54,448 bases of DNA from Candidatus Coproplasma excrementigallinarum (GCA_018714625.1 DVNE01000042.1:1-54448); one strand, 5' to 3'; counted from the stretch's first letter, positions 1 to 8,383 are shown. Notes: a model not told the origin generated them from the letters alone. A program made the numbers and translations.

Positions 1-310
1 TCCGCCGCGCGCCCGCGCTGTTTATATTATTTTACGGTAAATGCGGCATATATGCCGTGCAATTAATCTTGTATGCCCGCTTCAGGCAACCTGCCGCGCC
101 CAAATCTGCTGCCTGACAATGCCTGCAAAACACGCAACCTTGCAAAATGTCGCGCGCGCAAAAACAATCAGGCCGTGCCCTCAAAAATGCCGAGCGGCCA
201 AAAACACCCCGCCCCCCATAAAATGTTGCGTGCGCAAAGAACAGTCAGGCCTCACAGACCACGCCCCCATAAAACGCCGCATAAAGCGCCCGCCGATTGC
301 CATCAGCCGC
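1..310. other. Intergenic, GC-rich degenerate direct repeats
   Basis: No convincing gene is seen here; the reading frames that cross it have no ribosome binding site and no recognisable protein. Two imperfect direct repeats of about 35 bp lie near 144-180 and 220-255, sharing an AAAATGT-GCG core, a GCGCAAA stretch and TCAGGCC. A further related piece with a CCCCCATAAAA core follows near 266-276. A 16-bp palindrome GCGGCATATATGCCGT sits at 43-58 and recurs almost exactly at 26739-26754. The function is unknown. Confidence 0.4.
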
Positions 311-517
311 TCAATATTCGCTCCTGCCGAACAGATAGTCGAGCGAAACTTCAAAATACTCGCTCAGTTTCAGCAGCGCCGCCATAGAGGGCTCCTGCTT
401 GTCGCTCTCCCAGCAGTGCACCGTGTTTCCGCTCACGCTCAGTATCTCTGCAAGCTGCTTCTGCGTAAGCCCTTTGGCCGACCTCAGCTCCTTTAATCTC
501 TCTCCGAATGCTTTCAT
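311..517 (-). CDS. XRE-family HTH transcriptional regulator
   Basis: This 68-residue protein is a single Cro/CI-type helix-turn-helix domain. Residues 8-60 match the family, with the recognition helix around SGNTVHCWE and the typical end ALLKLSEYFEVSLDYLFG. It has no sensory domain, so it is probably a simple DNA-binding repressor. It is transcribed away from the SHOCT membrane protein gene at 659. Two matching operator-like palindromes lie in the shared 141-bp control region, which suggests that it represses both itself and the divergent gene. No strong Shine-Dalgarno sequence precedes the ATG. A TATTGT hexamer lies six bases upstream of it, so a leaderless or very short mRNA is possible. 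Confidence 0.88.
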   Translation of the reverse strand: MKAFGERLKELRSAKGLTQKQLAEILSVSGNTVHCWESDKQEPSMAALLKLSEYFEVSLDYLFGRSEY

Positions 518-529
518 AACTCAACAATA

Positions 530-542
530 CACGAATTTCGTG
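530..542. promoter_or_regulatory. Operator-like palindrome O1
   Basis: The 13-bp sequence CACGAATTTCGTG is a near-perfect palindrome with CACGA-N3-TCGTG arms. It abuts a possible -10 element (TATTGT, complement of 524-529) of the XRE gene on the minus strand. It shares both arms with O2 at 559-571, with the two centres 29 bp apart. Binding by the adjacent XRE protein is an inference. Confidence 0.7.
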
Positions 543-550
543 ATTTATGG

Positions 551-579
551 TTGACTTTCACGAAAATCGTGATTATACT
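551..579 (+). promoter_or_regulatory. Promoter of the SHOCT membrane protein gene with operator O2
   Basis: A TTGACT -35 (551-556) and a TATACT -10 (574-579) are separated by 17 bp. The second palindrome, CACGAAAATCGTG (559-571), fills the spacer, so a protein bound there would block RNA polymerase. The arms CACGA and TCGTG are identical to those of O1. Confidence 0.75.
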
Positions 580-658
580 ATAATATGAGAATATATTCTA
601 TAATATATTCACAAGAGGCAGCAGGGCTAAGAATAGCCAGAGCCTCTAAGGGAGAATT

Positions 659-2020
659 ATGGAAGAAGAGAAAAAAAGTATTTCAGAGGGGGTGCGTCTG
701 CGCGGCTTTATTGCCATATTTGCAGCCATCCTGTCACTATGGCGCTACCTGTTCCTCGAGCAGACTGTTACCTTTTTCGGTTTCGAAGGCGGAGGGTACA
801 AGGCGGCGTACATAGTGCTGATGTGCCTTTCGGCTGTGATGCTCATACTGTCGCTTGTGGCGCACCTTGTGTTTGAAGGAGGCAGGCGCGCTGCGGTGCA
901 GACGGGCGTTCTGTGCCTTTCGGGCGCGCTTGCGTTGGTACATTTCATATTGGTCTGCTGCGGCTATCCGCGCGGTACCCTGCCCGTAACAGTGCCGGCA
1001 AACATAGCCTGCTCGGCCATTATACTTGCCGCGCTTGCCGCGTGCATGGCGCTTTACTTCTATTTTATGGGGCGGGGCAGGAATAGGGAGTTTTCCGGTA
1101 GAGATTTGTCGGGAAATTTCATAAGCGGCGCTATTTCGCTCCTTGCATTGCTGGTATTTATCCCCGTCATAAATTTTAAAGAGCGAATAGGCATATTTGC
1201 CTTTATATGCCTGCTTTTTGCGGTCATCGGTATGGCGGCGGGCGTGGTTTCCATTATAAAAAAGGGTGTGTTCAACCGCAATTCAACGCTTGCTTGCGCC
1301 TTTGTCTGCAGTCTCTTCCTTACAGTTTATAGCATATATCTGTTGGTGGTTATGGCGGATACGAACGATAGCTTTTATGCTGATTTGTATGCTGTTGAAT
1401 TATTTGCCTATTTGTTTATGTCGGTGGCGTTCAGCGCATATCTCGTCATGCTCTACGATAACGGTAAGCTGCCGCTTATCGTACACGCGTTGGCATATAT
1501 ATTCTTCGGAATATGGATGTTGGTGTGGGTGTACATAACTACCAGAAAGCTCAACACAGAGGGCGAGGAGTACCGCAGTCCGCTCGGCAAAACGCTGCTC
1601 TGTGCAATTATACCCTTCTATCATATCTACTGGATGTACCGCACGGCAAAAGCCACCGATAATCTTGCCCATAAATTCGGTGTGCAGTCGGAATTGCAGA
1701 CGTTGTGCACCGTGGTGGAAATATTTCTGCCGATTGTTTCGTCGCTGTTAATACAGAATAAGCTCAACACCATTGTCGATGCGATGCCGCAGGGCGGATT
1801 TGAACAGCTCAGACAGCGCAGTTTTGCCGTTGCCGCAAAGCCTTCAGGTTCATATAATAAGCCCCGCAGGATTTATTCTCCTGCTTCCAATATGAAGGGG
1901 GATGAATGGCATATCCGCGCGCAAAAGCTTGCAGAGCTTAAAGAGCAGCTGGAAAAAGGCGAGATTACCGAGGAGGAGTATAACCTCCGCCGCGCTGACA
2001 TACTCAGCGGCAAACAATAA
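659..2020 (+). CDS. Multi-pass membrane protein with C-terminal SHOCT domain
   Basis: This 453-residue protein has about eight to nine hydrophobic segments in roughly its first 300 residues. A soluble, basic region of about 90 residues follows, and the last 33 or so residues form a SHOCT-type two-helix motif (ELKEQLEKGEITEEEYNLRR). SHOCT domains are short oligomerisation or membrane-associated modules in many unrelated bacterial proteins. The specific function of this one is unknown. The ATG at 659 was chosen because AAGGGAG lies six bases upstream; an earlier start would have to lie in the promoter region. The divergent XRE regulator and operator O2 suggest that the gene is repressed until an unknown signal appears. 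Confidence 0.75.
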   Translation: MEEEKKSISEGVRLRGFIAIFAAILSLWRYLFLEQTVTFFGFEGGGYKAAYIVLMCLSAVMLILSLVAHLVFEGGRRAAVQTGVLCLSGALALVHFILVCCGYPRGTLPVTVPANIACSAIILAALAACMALYFYFMGRGRNREFSGRDLSGNFISGAISLLALLVFIPVINFKERIGIFAFICLLFAVIGMAAGVVSIIKKGVFNRNSTLACAFVCSLFLTVYSIYLLVVMADTNDSFYADLYAVELFAYLFMSVAFSAYLVMLYDNGKLPLIVHALAYIFFGIWMLVWVYITTRKLNTEGEEYRSPLGKTLLCAIIPFYHIYWMYRTAKATDNLAHKFGVQSELQTLCTVVEIFLPIVSSLLIQNKLNTIVDAMPQGGFEQLRQRSFAVAAKPSGSYNKPRRIYSPASNMKGDEWHIRAQKLAELKEQLEKGEITEEEYNLRRADILSGKQ

Positions 2021-2172
2021 AGGTGCTGCCTGAATGTTGGCTTAATGCAGCGGGATAACAGGCGCCCCCAGACTACGGCAGTTTAATTTTAAATTGCAGA
2101 TATTTGCAGCTGTCTGTAAAATACGCTTATATTTGTAAGAGTAAAATCTGTTTGTCTATATTTATAAAACTG

Positions 2173-2207
2173 CCTGCGGGCGTATCGCCCGCAGGCCGTT
2201 TTTATAT
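2173..2207 (+). terminator. Rho-independent terminator
   Basis: A perfect 10-bp stem, CCTGCGGGCG with CGCCCGCAGG, encloses a TAT loop and is followed by CCGTTTTTATATTTT. It ends the SHOCT gene transcript. Confidence 0.85.
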
Positions 2208-2428
2208 TTTGCCAAAAATTAAAAAATGCGCCGCGCCCTGCCAACCTTGCACCCCGCCGCCCGTCAACGCCGCCTACCGTGTGCCTGCGCCACTGTCAAC
2301 GCCGCCAGCTCACGCCGCGCCCTGCCAAGCTTGCACCCCGTCGCCTGCCGCGCCCCGCCAACCCTCACCCCGTCGCCCGCCGTGTGCCTGCGTCGACAAC
2401 TTTCCGCCGCCTACGCAAAAATTGGGTA
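2208..2428. repeat. C-rich degenerate direct repeats, no gene
   Basis: This strongly C-rich stretch has no supported gene. The block CGCCGCGCCCTGCCAA followed by TTGCACCCCG occurs near 2228 and again near 2313. CCGTGTGCCTGCG occurs at about 2279 and 2380. Similar imperfect C-rich repetition is seen at 144-290. The origin is unknown; slippage decay or a family of intergenic repeats are both possible. Confidence 0.5.
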
Positions 2429-2457
2429 TTGATTTTTTTTGCGTTATACTGTATAAT
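2429..2457 (+). promoter_or_regulatory. Promoter of the EF-G-like gene
   Basis: TTGATT (2429-2434), a 17-bp spacer and a perfect TATAAT (2452-2457). Transcription would start near 2464, 70 bases before the ATG at 2534. Confidence 0.7.
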
Positions 2458-2533
2458 TAAATTACGCGCGGCATTTAACTTGCGCGGCAAGGCGCTCGGA
2501 AGGCGTCAAATAACCGATAAGGGACAGAAAATC

Positions 2534-4576
2534 ATGAGTATCAAGGCTAAAAACATTCACAACATTGCAATCATCGGGCACAGCGGCGAGGGTAAAACCA
2601 CCCTGTGCGAGGCTATCCTGTTCAACGGCCGTTCCATAGACCGAATGGGCAAGGTTGACGCGGGCACTACGGTCAGCGACTTCGACAGCGAGGAAATCGC
2701 CCGCAAAATGTCGGTTTCGCTTTCCGTCTCTTACACCGTCTGGAAGGAGACAAAGATAAACCTTCTGGATGTGCCCGGATTTTACGACTTCGAGGGCGAG
2801 TTCAACGAGGCCATGCGTGCCTGCGGCGGCGCACTCGTGGTAATGGGTGCAAGCGGCACCGTAACCGTGGGCGCAGAAAAGGCTATAAACGCCTGCCTCA
2901 AGGCCAAAAAGCCCATGGTAATTTTTATAAACGGCATGGATAAGGAAAATGCCGACTACAACGGCACCGTCGCCGCTCTGGAAGAAAAGTATCACGGCAA
3001 GATAGCGCCCATTCAGATACCTATAATGGAGGGCAACAAGATGACGGGCATGATAAACGCCCTCACCGAGCGCGCCTACCACTTCACGGGAACGGGCCCC
3101 GAAGAGATACCTATGCCCGAGGATAAGCGCGAGGAGCTCACCGCAATGCAGCTTTCGCTCACTGAAACTGCGGCGGAGAACGACGACGTCCTGCTCGAAA
3201 AATACTTCGAAAACGGCTCGCTTGAACGCGAGGAGATAATACACGGCATAAGGAAGGGTATTCAGAGCATAAATACCGTGCCCGTAATGGCGGGCAGCGC
3301 CCTCAATAACCGCGGCATAATCAATCTTATGAACGAGATTGTAAAGTATATGCCCGACGCCTCCGAACGCGGCGATATGCTCGCAACCGACATAACCAAG
3401 GACGAGGTCGTGCAGATAGAGTGCGACGACGAGCAGCCCTTTGCCGCGCAGGTATTCAAAACGGCCGTCGATTCCTTTGTGGGCAAAATGAACTACTTAA
3501 GGGTATGCCGCGGCGTTTTAAAGGCGGGCATGGCCGTGCTCAACTCAACCACCGGTCAGACCGAGCGTATTAACGCCATCTACCTTGTAAAGGGCAAAAA
3601 GCAGGAGCCCGTCTCCGAGCTCACCGCGGGCGATATAGGCGCGGTATCCAAGCTTACAAACACCAACACGGGCGATACGCTGTGCGATGACGCGCACCCC
3701 GTCAGGTTCGACCCCATACTTTTCCCCCGCCCCGTACTCTATATGTCGGTATATGCAAAGGTCAAGGGCACGGAAGACAAGGTCTTCTCCGGCCTTGCCA
3801 AGCTTGAGGAGGAGGATAAGTCGTTCTGCGTGCGCAAGATTACTGACACGGGCGAAACGCAGATAGGCGGCCAGGGCGAGGTACACCTCGACATAATAAA
3901 TAAAAAGTTAAAGGCCAAGTTCGGCGCGGATGCCGACCTGCGCACGCCGCTCATAAACTATAAAGAGACCATTTTAGGCACGGCGGTGGCCGAAGGCAAG
4001 TATAAAAAGCAGTCGGGCGGACACGGCCAGTACGGACACTGCAAAATTCGATTCGAGCCCTGCGAGCAGAATTTTGAGTTCGCGGAAGAGGTTGTTGGCG
4101 GTGCTGTGCCCAAACAGTACATACCCGCCGTCGAAAAGGGACTTATCGAGTGCCTTCCCCACGGTGTTATAGCGGGCTATCCTGTAATCCGTATGCGTGC
4201 CGTGCTGGTGGACGGCAGCTATCACGAGGTAGACAGCTCCGAGGCGGCGTTCAAGTCGGCAGCGGAAATAGCGTTCAAAGAGGGCATGAAGGCGGCCAAA
4301 CCCGCCATATTGGAGCCCTATTCCAAACTGCGCATAGGCGTGCCCGAGCAGTATCTCGGCGACGTCCTCGGCGATTTGAATAAGCGCCGCGGAAGAATTA
4401 TAGGCATGGACGCGCAGGAGGGCTTGCAGGTAATAACGGCGGAAGCGCCCAAGGCAGAGCTTTTAACCTACGCCACAACGCTCCGCTCGCTCACGCAGGG
4501 CAGAGGCAAGTTCATAGAGACGTTCGAACGGTTCGAGCTCGCGCCCGAAAATGTAATTCAGTCGCTCAAAAAGTAA
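2534..4576 (+). CDS. Elongation factor G-like translational GTPase
   Basis: This 680-residue protein has the full EF-G domain series: a GTPase domain at the N-terminus, then domain II, a domain III/IV region with a KQSGGHGQYGHC-type loop, and a domain V ending in the RGKF-ETFERFE region. It belongs to the second, EF-G-like (FusA2-type) subfamily rather than housekeeping FusA. The P-loop GHSGEGKT is at residues 15-22. The switch II motif reads DVPGFYDF, so the DTPGH histidine used for GTP hydrolysis is replaced. The base-recognition motif reads NGMD instead of NKMD. The reading frame is open from 2279, but the ATG at 2534 starts at the conserved domain edge and has AAGGGA about ten bases upstream. 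The cellular role of this subfamily is poorly defined. Confidence 0.88.
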   Translation: MSIKAKNIHNIAIIGHSGEGKTTLCEAILFNGRSIDRMGKVDAGTTVSDFDSEEIARKMSVSLSVSYTVWKETKINLLDVPGFYDFEGEFNEAMRACGGALVVMGASGTVTVGAEKAINACLKAKKPMVIFINGMDKENADYNGTVAALEEKYHGKIAPIQIPIMEGNKMTGMINALTERAYHFTGTGPEEIPMPEDKREELTAMQLSLTETAAENDDVLLEKYFENGSLEREEIIHGIRKGIQSINTVPVMAGSALNNRGIINLMNEIVKYMPDASERGDMLATDITKDEVVQIECDDEQPFAAQVFKTAVDSFVGKMNYLRVCRGVLKAGMAVLNSTTGQTERINAIYLVKGKKQEPVSELTAGDIGAVSKLTNTNTGDTLCDDAHPVRFDPILFPRPVLYMSVYAKVKGTEDKVFSGLAKLEEEDKSFCVRKITDTGETQIGGQGEVHLDIINKKLKAKFGADADLRTPLINYKETILGTAVAEGKYKKQSGGHGQYGHCKIRFEPCEQNFEFAEEVVGGAVPKQYIPAVEKGLIECLPHGVIAGYPVIRMRAVLVDGSYHEVDSSEAAFKSAAEIAFKEGMKAAKPAILEPYSKLRIGVPEQYLGDVLGDLNKRRGRIIGMDAQEGLQVITAEAPKAELLTYATTLRSLTQGRGKFIETFERFELAPENVIQSLKK

Positions 4577-4582
4577 TTGCAA

Positions 4583-4620
4583 TACGGAATTTTCCGCTTT
4601 TGCGGAAAATTCCGTACTTT
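4583..4620 (+). terminator. Rho-independent terminator
   Basis: A perfect 15-bp inverted repeat, TACGGAATTTTCCGC with its complement, encloses a TTTT loop and is followed by a short CTTT run. It ends the EF-G-like transcript. Confidence 0.75.
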
Positions 4621-4870
4621 CACTTAAAAAGCCCCATAAAAAACGGCACTCAACTGGCGCAGCGCTTGCTTTTTAAATGTGCAGGCAACCCAAGCGGCGA
4701 AAAAACAACAAAAACTTGTTTTTAAAAGCAGCATTTCTGGCGTTAAATTTATCGCGTGCAACAAAATTTTGTACGCTGTGCGCGCCGCGCCCGCGTGGCT
4801 GTAATCTGCGGCATACTTATAATGAATGCGCCATAGTCGGCACTTTATCAGACCAAATTTTGCCGCGCAC
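4621..4870. other. Intergenic, nothing recognised
   Basis: The stretch lies between the EF-G-like terminator and the next promoter. It has no ribosome binding site followed by a plausible frame and no clear repeat or structured element. Confidence 0.5.
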
Positions 4871-4898
4871 TTGACTTTTTAACTATTTCTGATATAAT
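4871..4898 (+). promoter_or_regulatory. Promoter of the DUF2188 gene
   Basis: TTGACT (4871-4876), a 16-bp spacer and a perfect TATAAT (4893-4898). It is followed 61 bases later by a GTG start with a strong GGAGG. Confidence 0.75.
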
Positions 4899-4959
4899 TT
4901 AATTAAGAAAATAAATTTTAAATCGTTTTAAGGTTTAAATTATGTAACGGAGGTATATC

Positions 4960-5649
4960 GTGAACCTGTTGTTTTCATTTACCGATAAGTGGCTCTCTCT
5001 CCCTATATGGGCGTGGATAGTTATTGCCGCCGTGGTACTCATATTAATCATAGTTATAGCGGTAGTGGCCGCCAAGGCCGCCCGCGCTAAAAAGCAGAGC
5101 GCCGCTTCTGAAGAGCTGCCCGAACCTGCCGCTCTCGCAGAAGAGGAGGAAAGTTCGCTAGACGAGGAGTATGTCCCTGAAGACAAGGCCGCCCCCGTTG
5201 CCCAGAGTTCGGCAGAGCCTGTCCCTGCAGAGCCCGCAAAGGCTGCCCCCGCAAGTGCGGAAAGCTCTTCTGCTCCCGCAGAGGAGGAAAAGCCCGTTGC
5301 CAAGGTAAGGACGGAATTTGTTCGCAAGACCCCCGTACAGCCTAAACCCGTGCAGCAGTCCCAGCCCGTGCAGCAGACACAGCCTGAAGCTCAGCCCGCT
5401 CAGACGGCGGCTCAGGCAGATGCCGCAAAGCTTGGCGGCATAAAGGTGTACCACATAACCAAGCGCAAGCTTGACGGCAAGTGGCAGATAAAGTTCAACA
5501 ACGGCAAAAAGGCCATAAAACTGTTCGATACGCAGCTCCAGGCGATAGATTACGCCAAGGCGCTTGCCATAAACCAGGAAGCCAGCATAATGATACATAA
5601 GGAGGACGGAACTTTCCGTAAACTCCGCTACGACAAGCCCAATAAATAA
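4960..5649 (+). CDS. Membrane-anchored DUF2188 protein
   Basis: The 229-residue protein has three parts. One N-terminal transmembrane helix covers about residues 15-40. A low-complexity linker rich in Ala, Glu, Pro and Gln covers about 41-155. The C-terminal domain (about 157-227) looks like DUF2188, a small domain with a KVYHITKRKLDGKWQIK strand pair and a later DTQLQAIDYAKALA helix. The role of DUF2188 is not established. The linker suggests that the domain is held away from the membrane on a flexible tether, probably in the cytoplasm. The start is GTG at 4960, supported by GGAGG six bases upstream. Its own promoter and terminator make it a single-gene unit. Confidence 0.8.
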   Translation: MNLLFSFTDKWLSLPIWAWIVIAAVVLILIIVIAVVAAKAARAKKQSAASEELPEPAALAEEEESSLDEEYVPEDKAAPVAQSSAEPVPAEPAKAAPASAESSSAPAEEEKPVAKVRTEFVRKTPVQPKPVQQSQPVQQTQPEAQPAQTAAQADAAKLGGIKVYHITKRKLDGKWQIKFNNGKKAIKLFDTQLQAIDYAKALAINQEASIMIHKEDGTFRKLRYDKPNK

Positions 5650-5721
5650 GGCTGTTTCGCAGGCGCAGGCGGCCGTGCTCTTGTACGCGGTCTCGCCCCG
5701 CGCTCCCAATCAGAATTATCA

Positions 5722-5750
5722 GTATCCCGTGCAACGCACGGGATACTTTT
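5722..5750 (+). terminator. Rho-independent terminator
   Basis: An 11-bp perfect stem, GTATCCCGTGC with GCACGGGATAC, has an AAC loop and is followed by TTTT. Confidence 0.85.
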
Positions 5751-6032
5751 GAATTTTGCCGTATGCGCGCAATTACAAGGCAATAGTTAAGCTATATTGC
5801 GGGGCAATGAGGTTTTTTGTGGGGCGCGACGGCGAAAGCCGCGGCAGCGTGAAATGCAGCTGCTTATATAAAATTTTCAAGGCATAGTTTGCTTAAAGCA
5901 AATAAGGGTTATATATTATTGTAAGGGGAGAAATTCCCGTTTTCTGTCAGTTTTAATAAATAATACAGACTAAATTTAACAGCCGCCTGGTATCGGATCT
6001 AATAGCTGATCTGTTCAGCTGCGCAAGAAAAA

Positions 6033-6131
6033 AATAATTAAATAATTCATTTAATTATTCTGGCGGCGATTTAATTTAAATAATTAAAATAAAAAATAAA
6101 TTAAATAATTAAATTAAATAAATATTTTTTA
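6033..6131. repeat. A/T-only tract with inverted repeats upstream of the CobW gene
   Basis: About 100 bp consist almost only of A and T in AATTAAAT/ATTTAATT words. They include a perfect 11-bp inverted repeat (AATAATTAAAT at 6033-6043 and its complement at 6049-6059). A GC-containing patch (CTGGCGGCGA) interrupts the tract at about 6060-6069. Very similar tracts stand in front of the genes at 21074 and 22113. The preceding 5751-6032 holds no gene that I can support. Confidence 0.5.
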
Positions 6132-6147
6132 AGGAAGTGATTTTATT

Positions 6148-7212
6148 ATGACTAAAATCGACATATTCTCAGGGTTTCTCGGCGCAGGCAAGACTACCCT
6201 TATCAAAAAGTTAATTAAAGAGGCCTATGCGGGCGAAAAGCTCGTGCTAATTGAAAACGAATTCGGCGACATAGGCATAGACGGCGGCTTTTTGCAGGAC
6301 GCGGGCATAAAGATTAACGAGCTCAACTCAGGCTGCATATGCTGCTCGCTTGTGGGCGACTTTGCCAAGGCGCTCAAAAAGGTGTGCGAAGAGTATCACC
6401 CCGACAGAATTCTGATTGAGCCTTCAGGTGTGGGCAAGCTCTCCGATGTAATCCGCGCCGTGTACAGCGCCGAACTCAAGGACTGCGTAATCAATACCTA
6501 CACTGCCATAGTCGACGCCGCAAAGTGCAAGATGTACATGAAGAACTTCGGCGAATTTTTCAACGACCAGATAGAGACGGCCAACTGCATAATCTTCACT
6601 CATGCCGACATTGCGGGCGAGGAAAAGCTCAAAAAGGCGGTCGAACTTGTGCGCGAGCACAACACTAAGGCCACCCTTGTTACTACGCCCTGGCAGCAGC
6701 TTACGGGCAAGGAAATACTCTCTGCAATGGAGCACAGCGATACGCTTGAAGAGCAGATGGCAAGCCTGAAGGCCGCCGCCCTCGAACATCACCACGAAGA
6801 CGAGGACGAGGAAGACGAGCACGAACATTGCTGCCACCATCACCACGACGATGACGACGAGGACGAGCACGAACATCACCACGAACACGGCGAGGAGTGC
6901 GGCTGCGGACATCACCATCACCACCACGCCGACGAGGTATTTGAAAGCTGGGGCGTAGAGACGCCCAAGACATACACTAAGGAGGAGCTGACGGCCATTC
7001 TTTCGCAGCTCACCAATGCCGTGGAGTACGGCACCGTACTGCGTGCAAAGGGCATAGTGCCTTCAAAGGACGGCAAGTGGCTGCACTTCGACTACAACCC
7101 CGGCGAACCCGACGTGCACGAAGGCTGCGCTTCCTACACGGGCCGTCTGTGCGTAATAGGCAGCAAGCTCGATAAAGAGGAGCTTGCGGAGCTGTTCGGA
7201 GTAAACGAATAA
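6148..7212 (+). CDS. CobW/COG0523 G3E-family GTPase with His-rich metal-binding insert
   Basis: The 354-residue protein is a G3E GTPase of the COG0523 family, whose members insert metals such as zinc into target proteins. The Walker A GFLGAGKT is at residues 9-16, ENEFGDIGID follows, and the family CxCC motif (Cys63, Cys65, Cys66) is intact. The usual NKxD position reads THAD. Residues of about 213-260 are a linker dominated by His, Asp and Glu with extra Cys, typical of metal-storing or metal-sensing loops. A CobW C-terminal domain closes the protein. AAGGAAGTG precedes the ATG. Zinc is the likeliest metal, but this is inferred from the family. The next gene is a related GTPase 35 bases away and is probably co-transcribed. 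Confidence 0.88.
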   Translation: MTKIDIFSGFLGAGKTTLIKKLIKEAYAGEKLVLIENEFGDIGIDGGFLQDAGIKINELNSGCICCSLVGDFAKALKKVCEEYHPDRILIEPSGVGKLSDVIRAVYSAELKDCVINTYTAIVDAAKCKMYMKNFGEFFNDQIETANCIIFTHADIAGEEKLKKAVELVREHNTKATLVTTPWQQLTGKEILSAMEHSDTLEEQMASLKAAALEHHHEDEDEEDEHEHCCHHHHDDDDEDEHEHHHEHGEECGCGHHHHHHADEVFESWGVETPKTYTKEELTAILSQLTNAVEYGTVLRAKGIVPSKDGKWLHFDYNPGEPDVHEGCASYTGRLCVIGSKLDKEELAELFGVNE

Positions 7213-7247
7213 GGCAACTGAATTTATAAAAACTTTGGTGAAGTATT

Positions 7248-8195
7248 ATGCCGGAAGAAATTTCTGTATATATGTTCCTCGGCTTTCTGGAGTCGGGCAA
7301 AACTAAATTCATTCAGGAGACGTTTGAAGACCCCCGCATGGAGAACGGTGAAAATACCCTTCTGCTCGTCTGCGAGGAGGGCGAGGAGGAGTACGACCCG
7401 CATCTCTTCAAGGTAAAAAACGTCTTTATAGAGTACATTGAAAAGGCCGACCTGAACGCCGCGCACCTCACCGAACTTGTGCAGAAGTATAAGTGCGGCA
7501 GGGTGGTAGTGGAGTACAACGGCACCTGGCTGTTGCAGGACTTCTTCGACGCCATGCCCGAGGACTGGGTTATCAACCAGATGATGACCTTCTTCGATTC
7601 GGCTACTTTCCTCAATTACAACCGCAATATGCGTCAGCTTGTGTACGATAAAATACAGCTTACGCAGATGGTGGTATTCAACCGCTTCAAGGGTGAGTAT
7701 GAAAAGATGGCCTTCCACAAGGTCGTCCGCGCAATATCGCGCCGCCCTGACATAGTATATGAATATATAGGAGGCAAGGCGGAGTTTGACGATATAGAGG
7801 ACCCCATGCCCTTCGACGTAAATGCGCCCGTAATAGAGATAGAGGACAAGGATTACGCGCTGTTCTACCGCGACGTATCGGAAAAGCTCAAGGAATATAT
7901 AGGCAAGACGGTGCGCTTTAAGGGTATGGCGGCCGTAAATAAAAAGGTGCCTGCGGGCTATATAGTGCTCGGCAGGTATATAATGACCTGCTGCGAGGCG
8001 GACATTGCCTACGACGGCTTTGCTGTGCGTTGCGGCAAGCTGGCCGAGGGCGTAAAGACTCGCGACTGGCTGACCGTCACGGGCAAGATAATGTATGAAT
8101 ACAACTCTGTGTACCGCTCAAAGGGTCCCGTGATTTTAGCGGAGAAGATAGAGCCCGCGCAAAAGCCCGAGCAGGAAGTCGCCACTTTCTATTGA
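7248..8195 (+). CDS. CobW-like P-loop protein fused to a YcgQ/TIGR03943-type C-terminal domain
   Basis: The 315-residue protein starts with a G3E-like fold containing Walker A GFLESGKT (residues 12-19), but it lacks the CxCC motif and the His-rich loop of its upstream neighbour. Residues of about 205-300 resemble the C-terminal domain of YcgQ/TIGR03943 proteins. This part has a segment with an IGKTVRFKG strand, a GRYIMTCCEAD motif (Cys248-Cys249) and a WLTVTGKI strand. YcgQ normally partners a YcgR/DUF318 permease, and no permease is seen here. The fusion and its position behind a metal-chaperone GTPase point to metal or metallocofactor handling. Whether it hydrolyses GTP is unclear. Confidence 0.75.
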   Translation: MPEEISVYMFLGFLESGKTKFIQETFEDPRMENGENTLLLVCEEGEEEYDPHLFKVKNVFIEYIEKADLNAAHLTELVQKYKCGRVVVEYNGTWLLQDFFDAMPEDWVINQMMTFFDSATFLNYNRNMRQLVYDKIQLTQMVVFNRFKGEYEKMAFHKVVRAISRRPDIVYEYIGGKAEFDDIEDPMPFDVNAPVIEIEDKDYALFYRDVSEKLKEYIGKTVRFKGMAAVNKKVPAGYIVLGRYIMTCCEADIAYDGFAVRCGKLAEGVKTRDWLTVTGKIMYEYNSVYRSKGPVILAEKIEPAQKPEQEVATFY

Positions 8196-8340
8196 TGCTC
8201 TCTGCCGAGGTCAAGCGCTTTAAAGGCTTTGTCTAAACGCCTTTATATGCGGCGGTAAACAGATTGTTTGCGGCATAGTGCCGCACCAATTCATTATCGG
8301 GATAAAATTATTGAAGTAAATAAAATTATCGTGGTAGATA

Positions 8341-8383
8341 AAAGCCCGCGGGCGCACAGTTTGTGCGCCCGCGGGCTTTTTTT
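8341..8383. terminator. Strong bidirectional terminator
   Basis: An 18-bp perfect stem (8341-8358 with 8362-8379) has a GTT loop and is followed by a T7 run on the plus strand. The minus strand has TTTTAT after the stem. It separates the convergent CobW pair and AEC transporter genes. Confidence 0.9.

Noticed and set aside
2104-2460. Long open frames through the C-rich spacer before the EF-G-like gene
   Set aside because: They have no ribosome binding site, encode low-complexity Pro/Ala/Arg sequence and cross a clear terminator and promoter.
2279-2533. Upstream extension of the EF-G-like protein
   Set aside because: It would add 85 non-conserved residues and run through the promoter; the ATG at 2534 begins at the domain edge.
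7224-7718. Minus-strand frame of 164 codons opposite the CobW fusion gene
   Set aside because: The plus-strand protein has clear domains and a Walker A motif; the antisense frame reflects codon bias.
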